From contig CM055104.1 of the NCBI GenBank assembly GCA_029204225.1, positions 55,430,538-55,494,537 of the forward strand: a DNA stretch of 64,000 nucleotides. The letters are read 5' to 3'. Positions 14,820 to 30,200 of the stretch are shown one piece after another (position 1 is the stretch's first letter; each line of letters begins with the position of its first letter). The notes under the pieces are model-generated. The model was not told the origin of the DNA and made no database searches. It saw only the letters and a list, made by a program, of their open reading frames with translations. The DNA is from Diphasiastrum complanatum (lineage: Eukaryota; Streptophyta; Lycopodiopsida; Lycopodiales; Lycopodiaceae). The position numbers and the translations under genes are program-made.

Positions 14820-15294
14820 ATACTTATTCATAATGAAGTTTTGAGAGAGTAATATGGTGTTAAGCTTACCATACCAACTCCTTGGTGCTTGCTTAATCCC
14901 ATACAAACTCTTTTGATGTAAGCACACCATATTTGGCTGGTCTTGAGAAGTGTAGCCCTCGAGTTGCTCCATGTAAACGTCCTCATCAAGATTTCCATTC
15001 AAGAAAGCATTAGAAACCTCCATTTGCCATAGATCCCAACGAAAAAATGTAGCAAGTGAAATGATGATTCGAATGCTTACCATCTTTGCCATCATCAAGT
15101 GTAATGTTGACATAGCAAGTGCATCCAAAGATGTTAAAGAACTTGACACTTGGCCTCCTACCATAAAGAGCTTCAAAAAGTGTTTTACCATTCAATGGTG
15201 CACTTGGTGTGAACCTCAAGGGAAGGTTTCCTACAATAATTAAGACCCACAAACTTATTGACTTTACTTCCATATAGAACAAGTCTTGAATCAT
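14820..15294 (-). mobile_element. Copia pol fragment (integrase to reverse transcriptase)
   Basis: Typical Copia motifs are visible on the - strand: GKTLFEALYGRRPSVKFF and FGCTCYVNI of the integrase C-terminus, then QMEVSNAFLNGNLDEDVYM and KSLYGIKQAPRSWY of reverse transcriptase. The LTR at 14122-14819 abuts the right end of this coding text, so the element at 6141-14819 probably inserted here. It is a broken remnant, bordered on the right by a + strand Gypsy piece. Confidence 0.8.
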
Positions 15295-15299
15295 CTTGA

Positions 15300-17611
<2,312 letters not shown>

Positions 17612-17909
17612 TTGGTCTATGTTGTTACTACTTGACTAGTCGAAGAGGAGGAGGATGATGAAGCATGCAACATTTGTGAAAGAAGTTGAGAAGAGCACTT
17701 CAATATATACTTTGAATGAATCTATGATAAAGATTCAACTATGTCGAGATGATGTTGTTGAGACATATTTTGAAAAAGCCCTTGTCACACTTGTAAGTCC
17801 TGTTATTGTTAGTTTTTTTTTTTTTTTTTACTTCATTATGTTGAGCATCAAATTGTTTTTAATAACTCTAAACTATATTTCTTTTCATAGTTTGATGTAG
17901 TGTTTGAAA
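17612..17909 (+). other. Short open stretch of unknown origin
   Basis: An open frame from 17655 (MMKHATFVKEVEKSTS) continues to about 17792, where CTTGTAAGTCC resembles a splice donor. The segment lies between two LTRs. No family is recognised. It may be a captured gene piece or chance. Confidence 0.2.
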
Positions 17910-18790
17910 TGTGAAAAATTCAACTAGTTTAGTTGGTCTAATTTGGCAATTTGGAGGCCAAAGTGAAATTTCAACTTAGAAATACATTTCTTAATGTCAA
18001 TAAGGTCTAGAAATAGTGTACTTACTATTTTTAACAAGTATATAATTGGATAAGGTCGGATTTGGACCTACTTCTATTGGCTTGTTGAGATACATTGCAT
18101 CTAGTCAAGTTAAACTAGGTTTTTGGTGGAGTACCAAGAAGTATTTTAGGGCAAGTGGCCAAGTGACATTTTGGTTGCTATAAATAGTTGTACCAGCATG
18201 GACAAATCATCTTCATGTTCTCATTCTGTATGGAGAACTTTCATCTTTTGATTTTATGTCCATCTCTTTCATGATATCTTGAGTTCTAGTGTGTAGAATG
18301 TGATTTTTCTTGTTGTACTTGAATCCACATTTCTGTGAAGGACAATATACTACTGCTTTTGTATGGACATGGCTAATACTATATCATATCTTGTAAAAAA
18401 TTGTCAATTAGTTTGGTTTTTTACTTGGCAATTTTAAGGTGAAAATTAAATCTCAATTTAGAGATAGGTTTAAATTTGTCGATAAAGGCCTAAATAGTGT
18501 TTGTACTATTTTTGGCAAGTAGATAAATGGATGAGGTCACTTTTAGACCCATTCTAATTGGCTAAATTTGATACATTGCATCTAGACTAGAATTTCTAGG
18601 TTTTTGATGAAGTATCTAGAAGTTTCCAATTTAAGTTAAGTTTAGGAAAAGTGGCCAAATGACATACCTATTGTGATCAAGAAATCAACATTCTATGTGC
18701 TAGGATTTGCTATAAAGAGAGAAATGAGATGCTAGATTGTTTCCAAATCTTTGTGATTTCTCTTTGAGTTTCATTTGTTAATTTTCAAGG
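17910..18790 (+). repeat. Two diverged LTR-like copies in tandem
   Basis: Copy 1 (about 17910-18392) starts TGTGAAAAATTCAACTAG and has a TATAAATAG box near 18180. Copy 2 (about 18393-18790) starts with a related AAAAAATTGTCAATTAG and has GCTATAAAGAG near 18711. They align over most of their length (for example GATACATTGCATCTAG in both) but are strongly diverged. The - strand copy ending at 57406 has the same start. They resemble LTRs of related Copia subfamilies; copy 2 precedes a gag. Confidence 0.55.
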
Positions 18791-18837
18791 GAGTGCTAAA
18801 TGCATTGAAATAGGTTCAAAGAGAAGATCAGATCATT

Positions 18838-20555
18838 GCAACGTGGCAACCTCAAGTGGCTTCGTGTTGGAAGGCAATGATAGGCTTACCTCGACAAATT
18901 TTTCTACTTGGAAGGTGAGGATGGAATCTTTGCTTTGAGATGAATGATTTGATGGATATTGTTGTAGGTGCGGAGGAGAGACCTTTGGCACCTCAAGAAC
19001 AATTGAGGTATGACAATATGGCAAAGATATCTCTGCATGTGATCAAGATGAATGTGACTAATGAGCTTTAGAATCTCAAGGAAGTTGGTAAGTGCACAAC
19101 ATCTTGTGAGGCTTGGGAATCTTTGAAAAAGGTTTATGAGTCCAAGTCTACATCTACAGTCCTAACCCTAAGGAGGCAAATTTTTCATAGTCTTCAAAAG
19201 AAGGATGAAGGTGCTCGTGTTTTTTTTTTGAGAGTTAAAGCTTTGTGTGATGAACTAGCATGCATTAGTGAAAGCATTAAGTTGTTCTGAATGGCTTGTT
19301 GGATGATCATGCTAATTTGGTGCAAAGTTTTGCTATTCAAAAGACATTTCCAAGTATGGAGGATTTGCAAGAGATTTTGGTGAATGAGGAGTTTAGGCTT
19401 CTATCAAGAGGTGGATCTACTTCTACATCTCAAGTTGGAGAGGAGCAAGAAATGTTCATCAAAGGCAAGTTCAAGGGCAAAGTCAAAAGCAAGTGGTCAA
19501 AGAGTCAAGATCAATGTGAACCTTCTACTTTTGTTGGCAAGAAGAAAGATAGATCTAAGTTAAAATGATTTTATTATGGAGTCAAAGGACATTTTGCAAG
19601 TGATTGCTGCAAGAAGAAGAGAGATCAAGGTGAGAAGGTATAGTTTTTGAAGTGTGCTACATGTATATATACACATTTGTGGAATATCTTGTAAGGGATC
19701 CTTTAAGAGGTGGTGAAAGATCCTTCATGGACATCATTATCTATTGGAGTCTCAAAAGTTCCTTGTTTGTAGCTGGATTTTTTAGACACTTTTGAAAGCT
19801 TTCATGCATCTATCAAGAGAGTTGTAAATATATCAAGCTAAATTTGAGGAGGAGTGTGAAGAATTGCCAAAAATTGGCAAATCTAGCCTGATAAAAAATC
19901 ATGTAGTATAATGTAACTTTTGTACATAAGTGGATTTCACACATGTGAGGCCAAGATGCCACATGGCAATCCACTCCTAATGTAAGTTAGGTCAAGTCCA
20001 CAGGGTTGGTCATGTCATTTTGGTAGTGATTCCTAGTTTATAGGACCTAAATCCTAGATTTAAGGTGAAAATTGACCAACTAGCTATCTACCAAGCATGA
20101 CTCTAGGAAATAGACTAGGGTTTCATTTTAAGGCAAAAAGGCTGAGTTAAATTTCTTATTACATGCTGGAAATCCACCTAACTTCACAAAGGAAGTCGAA
20201 TTTTCTATGTATTCCAAGCTCCCATAGTGAGAAGATAGAATATTTTTGGAGCTCATTGGCAATCTCAAGCTACTCCACTATGTACATTGAGTTTTTGTGA
20301 TCCAAATGCAACCAAATCAATTTCTACTTGTTTCTCAGCTTACATGCCATACTACAGCCTATGTCTCACACATGTGGGCTCAGATTTCAATGTTCATCAA
20401 TGGTTTTAATTGTTAATGCTTGTTGTTTGTCAAATTGCCAATCTAGATCAACTTTTTTGTGTCTAGTTTTTTGATAGATTGTTAAGCAAGCATCCAATCG
20501 CTCTTGTGGATCTTTTGTAGATCCATTTATGGTCCTAAAGTACAGTACTTTCACA
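18838..20555 (+). mobile_element. Copia remnant: gag plus 3' LTR
   Basis: The gag begins near 18838 ([17 protein letters not shown]) and runs to a degenerate zinc knuckle near 19570-19610 (GHFASDCCKKK). A polypurine tract, TTTGAGGAGGAG, lies directly before the 3' LTR at 19855. Protease, integrase and reverse transcriptase are missing, so this is a broken, internally reduced fossil. Its gag is of the same lineage as those at 11288-11758 (-) and 40280 (+). Confidence 0.7.
19855..20555 (+). repeat. 3' LTR, TG...CA
   Basis: About 701 bp, starting TGTGAAGAATTGCC and ending CTTTCACA. It is nearly the reverse complement of 14122-14819. Confidence 0.85.
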
Positions 20556-20917
20556 AGTATGATCATTCATCGATGCCAAATAAACAACCAACTATCTCAT
20601 AATCTTCAATCGAGGTCGAGTACAAAGCATTGATTACATGCACCAAGGAAATGCTAGGGATCAAACTGATGATATTGGATCTTCACTTGATGTATTCTAA
20701 GAAGACTCCAATCATATTTGGTGAGAATCTTTCAGCTCAAAGTTTGGCTAACAACTTGGTTTTTCATGCAAGGAGCAAGCACATTGAGGTTGCATATCAC
20801 TTTGTGAGGGATCAAGTCTTGGCAAATGAGGTGGAGCTTCAACATATTTCTTCAAGGGAATGTGTGGCTGATATCTTCACCAAATCATTGGGAAAAGGCA
20901 TATACATAAAAATTTAA
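20556..20917 (+). mobile_element. Copia RNase H fragment
   Basis: The C-terminal RNase H text of a Copia element is visible: SSIEVEYKAL, HIEVAYHFVRDQVLANEVEL and SSRECVADIFTKSLGK. The LTR at 19855-20555 directly abuts it and probably inserted into it. It is related to the - strand fragment at 57402-57720. Confidence 0.75.
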
Positions 20918-23180
<2,263 letters not shown>

Positions 23181-23324
23181 ACCCTGGGGAAAAATACTAA
23201 TCATGTACCCCAGTAAAATAAATTGCCTCTTTAGCAAAGAGAAGAAATCGTCCTCCGTCGAGTACTCTATTTGTTCACTGCAGTAAAACGAACAGTATCG
23301 TCACTCCCTCCATATCGGTGCCAC

Positions 23325-23450
23325 GCTAGGAGTTTCGGGGCGCGACCGTTGGATATTTTCCAGCACATTCCGATCTTGCCACGTGCCATATCCAAAATTC
23401 TGCAAGTGGCAGCTTTGATGCGTGGCAGGCATCCAAGGGGGCGGATTCGG
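23325..23450 (+). promoter_or_regulatory. Probable EBS promoter module
   Basis: About 0.7-0.8 kb before the EBS start codon lie ACCGTTGGAT (23345-23354, reverse of ATCCAACGGT), GCCACGTGCC with a CACGTG G-box (23380-23385), and GTGGCAGGCATCCAAGGGGG (23422-23441). The GC content is clearly higher than in the surroundings. All three motifs recur upstream of the second host gene (62909-63161). The G-box is a known bZIP/bHLH site; the role of the other two is inferred from recurrence only. The transcription start is not determined. Confidence 0.6.
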
Positions 23451-24137
23451 TGTCATCAAGCATCATCGTTAACCCGCCCCCCCTCCCTCGTTCTTTTTCT
23501 CCTCACGATCCGTTTTGGCGATGGCATCGTCGTCGTCGTCATCATCCTTCGTCTTCTCTCCCTTCTTCGCTTTTGCTTTTCCTCCTATCATCTCGTGAAT
23601 GCGTTGGAGCGTTTGTTTCAGATTCCGCTTTCCTTTTGTAGATCCACCCCACGGATCTTTTGCTTAAAACCATGGATATTATTACTGTGCTCTCGTCTAT
23701 GTACCGTACGATTGAGCTCGCATGATGATAATATCAGCCATGGCATGTCGATGTGAGGATTGAAGCCAGCTGAACTCCATTATTTCTAAAGATAACCTTT
23801 CATCTAAACTCTATTTGTGGTTTTGGCTGCGGATGGAGCCGTTTAGTTGATGAGGTCAATAGATTGGATATTATCTATATTATCTTAAATGAAAGATGTT
23901 GACGATGGCGGTAAAATGGTTTTCACTGTGTCTCATACATTCTGCCTGCCGTTACATTACTCTTCAATAGATCTTAGATAAATCAGTCTTACTATAGCCT
24001 TATTATAGTGTAATACCTTAGTGACAGTCTGGGACATTCTAGTGGTACTAGAATCCCTACTTTGGTTGCTTTATATGCATACTTGATTGGAACGGAGCCG
24101 TGTAAAGACTGGCGAGAGCGAGCCGGAGTAGAAAAGC

Positions 24138-24210
24138 ATGGGAAGGCCGAAATCGACTAAGAAAGCATTGGATTCTTATACTGTGAAAGGCACGCACAAA
24201 GTTGTGAAAG
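24138..24210 (+). CDS. EBS: EBS exon 1
   Basis: Codes [18 protein letters not shown] and on to V-V-K, plus the first base of A25. The donor is AAAG-GTATGT. The ATG is the first one in frame with the conserved N-terminus. Confidence 0.93.
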
Positions 24211-27200
24211 GTATGTACGATGTTGTGTAATAATGGTCAATATTCGTATATTACAAGCTTGAAACATTATTCACGTGATTAGTGTTCTCCGTTTCTCGTT
24301 AAGCAAACAATACACGTTTGTTTCTTAATAGCGTTGTGGTATTTTCTGCTGTAGCGGGAGACACTGTTCTTATGCGTGCTTCGGACTCCGAGAAACCCCC
24401 TTACGTAGCCAAGATTGAGAAAATAGAGGCAGACGCCAGGAATAATGTGAAGGTACATGTGCGCTGGTATTATCGACCTGAGGAATCAGTGGGAGGTAGG
24501 CGCCAATTTCATGGTGCGAAAGAGCTTTTCTTGTCAGATCACTATGACATTCAAAGTGCGGATACAATAGAAGGAAAATGCATAGTTCACACATTCAAGA
24601 ACTACACCAAGTTGGAGAGTGTTGGAGCTGATGATTATTTTTGCCGTTTTGAATACAAAGCAGCTACTGGAGGCTTTACTCCAGATAGGGTGGCTGTGTA
24701 AGATGGATTCATCTGGCTGGTTTCTATTTTTCCTTTTTTCTGTTCCAATCATTTCTTGGGATCGCTTGTTGTGGACATGCTACGAGGCTTTCTTTAAATG
24801 GAGGCCGTTGACATTGCGTTAATTTTCTTCTGCAGTTACTGCAAATGTGAGATGCCATATAACCCAGACGATTTGATGGTGCAGTGTGAATCATGCAAAG
24901 ATTGGTAAATATTTGTGAACAACAGCTATACATAAAGTTTGTTTCTTCTCCTGCTTAAGTTTTCATTTATAAGAACACTGTTTTCATGATAGCCTGAACT
25001 AGTCCTCACTTTAAAGATGGATTCCTCATAAGCTAGTAAATATGTGTATCAAAGTACTGTATTTTGTAAGTTTTACTGAGATTCTCTTTCAAATGTCTAA
25101 AAACTTACATTTGTTTGAATTGACCTTGGTTATAAACTGCCCATGAGAGAGCGGATCAGTTCCAGATTATAACGAGAAAGAGTTATCAGTTCCTGATCAT
25201 AAAGTGTCCATGTGAGTGATTGGTAGAGCTGCCTAGAGAGCAAGGTGTTAAAACCCTACAAAGAAACACCTCACTTGGCTGATTCTCCATAGGCATCGTC
25301 CAATACCTAACATGGAATCCAATTAGAAAGAACAAAAACTTGTCTTATAGTGGTGAATATTACAACTATCTATTATATTCAATCCTCTCGCTCAGTCATT
25401 GTCATAGGTCTTCCATGAGCAACATGGTCAGCGCCATCCAAGTTCTTTGCTCGAACTCTTTTGCCTAGGTGGCCATCGATAGCCACCTCTCTTAACTAAA
25501 TAAATAGAGCCCTGAGTGACCTCATCATCAAATTTCTTGGCCCAATTAAGGCTTGCAAGTACTTGGGCCTCCCAGTTTTCCTGTGTCACATATACTTTGA
25601 ATCCTTTGGCTATTGTAAATCATAAATATCAATGGTTGTCATCGGCCTATGGAGACAATTGTATATTGCAATGTAAATATCAACTGTGATTGGCTAATTA
25701 GGAGATTTCTAAGGTTTACTGGGTCTCCAGTATAGTCTGTTGGATTGACCTAAAAAGTAGGAGGGTTGATTAGTCAAGAAGTGACGTGCCATATGCTCAT
25801 AGGGACACTTGGTCCAGTGCACGAGTGACATGCTAAACAGTCCTCCTACTTGCTTTGCCCATGTGGAGCATACTACGGATTGGCAAGTGTCGGCTGTGCA
25901 TGGAGCTTGCCATGTCTCGACGTTAGGATGTGTTAGGGTTAAGGGGCGCTGGAGGGGATATAGTGTGGGCCTTGCATTCCATATCTTATTCCTAGGCAAC
26001 TATGGTTGGGAGGAAACTTGCAACAAAGCTCTTGTGTTTGCTTGTTGATCTATGGACTGTTACTTGAGATTAATAAAGAGACAGATTTGCTGAGTAAATT
26101 TGGTGTATTTACTTTAGGGTTTATGAGCTTTTGTGCAATTGTCATCATTTGGTATAAGAGTAGTTGCTTTCCAAACGTGTGTGCAGTTTGGCATCATTTA
26201 CATATGGTGGATTGTTGGTCTCTTGGCAGCTTCCGAGCAGTTTTTGCTAATTTGCTTGCATATTCTCTTTGCTTTTGTGAAACTCTAGCCAACCCATGAT
26301 TTGTGGAATTTGTTGTAACTTCTTCAATACTCAGTATTTTTCAAATTTGTCAGTTGCGGTAGGCTTCTAGTGTTAGGCTGTTGGTAGGGTAGGGCTTTTT
26401 GCCTTCCTGTTCGGTGATTATCCCTTACTTTTTGCTGATTGTTAGTTTGAAACCCTTGTTTGCTGATTTTTTGAAGAGTCCTCTGTAAGCATTTAGGACT
26501 TGGTCGTCGAAGATCTATTCTATCCTCTCTTAGGAATTCAGGCTCCTCTACTGTATAGTTAGTTTGTGGTTTAAAGAACTTGTTTTTTCTTTGTTTAAGG
26601 GCTTTAGCTACTTGACTTTGCACAACTTTGTACACTGCTTTGCTTTTGCTAGCTATTGTTGCACTATGGCATCCACAACAATTGTAGTCATGATTTTCAG
26701 AGGATTGATGCTAAAGAGCACATGTTAAAGCAATTTTTGGAGCAATTGAAGTTTAATTCTACACTTTAAAGAGTTAGTGGCATCTATGAGGATTGTTGTT
26801 ACAAACTCTAAAACCGTAAATCGTGCCAGGTGCCGGTAAGCACAAGAAACCGAATGTTCATGTTCCATCCTGTCGTAGTATCCAATCCAGATCGACCCTT
26901 TGTGCCTTGGCTTGTAAATTATATCTACCTTCTCCTAGGTAGATATAATGAATGGTAAGTGAGATCACTCCCCTTCTATACCTCGAAGGTAGAAGTCTCC
27001 ATGCCAGGCGCATATCCCTAAATTACGACAAGTGGCCTACATGTAGTCCACGAGTCATTGGTCAAGTCAACAGGTCCAGTCAAATGTTCGGTTTCAAGTT
27101 AGGTGTGGGACCCAAGGGTTGAGTCCCTAACTTTCCCTCCTCCTTAAGAGACTTTTCTTCTAAGGAAGAAAATATGGGAATATTAGTCTAAGGTCTTGCT

Positions 27201-30200
27201 CTTTTTCCCAAGTGTCCTCTTCATCAGAACTACCATTCCAACAAACCAAGTACGTAGTCACCTCACGGTTTTTGAGCCCATGTTGACGTACGTCAACAAT
27301 GGCCTAAGGTTCACAAGGTACAAAGGTTGATAGATCCTCTAATAGCACTAGTTCGACCTGCCAAATCAAATTATTCTTTCCACAAAGCAAACTCAACCAT
27401 TGGGAGGTACCTTTCCCAATCCCGACTGTTGTCTGGAAACATATGCATGAAGCATATCCTCCATAGATTGGTTCATCCGCTTAGTTTGACCTTCCGACTC
27501 TGGATGATCTGAAGACCCTAGACTTAAAGTAATCTCCAATTTCTCCAAGACCGCTTGCTAGGATTTGCCAGTGAACTTTGAATCCCGATCGCTGTCAGAA
27601 TTCAAGGTGAACTAGGATCGGAAACATTCACAATGAATTAAGTGATTAACCTATGAACAATCACACAATCCTTTGTGTGCCTGGGTGCTCTACGCAGGGG
27701 CTATCTTGACATTCATGCAAGATTTGGGCCCTCAATTTGTCATTCTCTGGCACACACAACTCTCCATTCCGGAAAGGCAACCCTTTCCTTGTGGAATAGT
27801 ATCTTAGTATCTTATCTCGAGGAGAAATCTTGGAATCCTGCATTCCAAGCTCAATACTAGATCTAGAATTTCCTACTAGGTCATCTAGCCAAATCTGACC
27901 AAAGCACCTGTCAGTTTTACACAAATCTCTAAGGGGTAATCACAAATCAAATTGGATCTTAGAAAAGCTTAACTGATTAACCTCTCCAATCCGCCTTAAG
28001 GCATCTACAACACAGTTTGACATACACTTTCAGTAGTTAATGTCATATTGGAATTCTTGGAGCAACTCTGACCACTTGGCTTTATGACCACGAAGGTCCA
28101 CCGCATCATTAATCTACTTTCGTGCACGGTGCTTAATGACTATAGTAAACTTGGATCCGTATAGTTAATATCTCCAGATTTTAAGAGCATTAATAACTAC
28201 AAAAAGTTCCATGTCATAGGTGGAATACTGCCTTTGAGCAGGGTTTTTCTTGCTTTCAAAAGCAATCGATCTACCATCTTGATATAGGATTGCACCTATA
28301 AGCATAATCGCTAGCATCCATCTCAAGCACGTACGACTTGTTAGGATCGACTATGTGTAAAATTGGAGTTGTAGACATAGTGTTTTAAAGTCTCAAGGCT
28401 TTTATTCAACTTTTCAGACCAAGTAATCGGGGGATTGAACTTATTGTGTTGGCTAGTTCTTTTTGCCCCTTTGAGGACATTTGTCAAGGTAACGCAATAA
28501 TTGCATAATCCTCGATGAATTGATGAAAGAACCTAATGAAGCCAAGAAAAGATTTGAGTTCTTTGATGATAAGGAGGATAGGTCACTCACGAACCTTTCA
28601 GACTTTATTAGGGTCAATTTCCACCCACGGGCCAAAATAATGTGATCGAGATAAACTAATCTTGTCTCGAAAAATTCACACTTGGATTCTTTGGCATAGA
28701 GCTTCTCGTGTGTTAGTAACTTGAAGATAGTCTTGAGATGTTCTTCATGCTCCTTTAAAGTTCTACTATAGATGATAATATCATCTAAGTAAAAAATTAT
28801 GAACTTTTCCAGATACGGACAAAGAAGATCGTTCATCATCTTTTGGGAGGATTCAAGGCATTCGTCAATCCAAACGGCAAGACTAGAAACTCATAAAGCC
28901 CGTACCTTGTAATGTCCACACTCTTAATTCGAACCACTCTTAAGGAGGATAGGCCACTCATGAACCTTACGGAGTTTATTAGGGTCAATTTTCAACCCAC
29001 GGACCAAATTAATGTGATCGTAATAAACTAATCTTGTCTCGAAAAATTCACACTTGGATTCAAGGAGCAATCTTATGATTTGTTGGGAGCCATACAAATG
29101 GCTTTATATTATGAAGGCGACAAAGGAGGCCCAAATCCTATTGTATAGGTAGTGAACAACCTTGGGGATGCAAGTTGAAATGGAACAGAAAGAGAAAGAT
29201 TGAAGGTCAAACTAGTCAGTGGCAAGATTGGAATGACCATAGAGGGTGTAGCTGCCCCCAAAGGCAAAAGATTGTATGGGCGGCCTAATGTCCAAAAGGT
29301 TAGTGGCCTTAAATGTTGTCACCACAAGATCAAGAATGTGCAAAGAGGTGGTGCTGGACATTTGTTGGCACGTGATGTGAATGCCAACATAGCGTGGGAC
29401 TCTGTGTATGAGTTCCAGTTTGATGGGTTGACTCGTTCCCTCCGTGGTGAGCGAAATGTGCCTCCTGGACCACTGGTTTCAAATATGCAATTATGTAGGA
29501 TTAATTGTGAGTATATGTGTGTTTGCTTTCTACCTCATATGTCTACTAATACTAGTCAGAGTAGCATGTAGCGTGTGCAAACCAGTTTTGTTACCAATTT
29601 GAATCAAGATAGTAGGAAGGAGTTTTTAGACGTGTTCATAGACGATATCTTCCATCTGTTTTACCTCCTAAAAAGAATGTTGAACATAAGATTGAGCTAA
29701 TACCTGGATATTTCTTGAAATTCCTGTCAATAGATGTCCTTATAGAATGAGTCTAAAGGAGGAAGAGGAAGTGACACGGATGGTCAATGATTATTTGGCC
29801 AAAGGGTAGATATGATGTAGTTATTCTCGTTTTTGATCATTCTTGTAAAGAAGGATGGATCATGGCGCATGTGTGTGGATTATCGATGTTTGAACAAGAT
29901 AATTGTTAAACATTGATATCTTTTGTTTAATGCCTTGTTAGGTGCCACTGTGTTTGTTGTAAATTTTGTTGATGACGTTTTGACTTACAATGTCGTTAGA
30001 AGTGTGTTATCTAGTTTGTCAATAATAAAAAGAGTCAATTATCTAAAAAGGAAATAGAGTATCTTGGTCATATAGTCTCTGTTGATGGAGTAAAACCAAC
30101 ATTTGAGAAGGTTGTTGTGATTGTTGCGTGGCCTATGCCAGTTGATTTGACAACACTACTTTTTTTGGATTGATAGTGTTTTATAGAAAATATGTTGAGA

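Noticed and set aside
23271-23756. 161-codon + strand open frame ahead of EBS
   Set aside because: It lies in the GC-rich promoter/5' UTR, has no recognisable domain, and its frame is not linked to the EBS exons.
24370-24933. - strand open frames across the EBS exons
   Set aside because: They are shadows of the BAH-domain coding strand.
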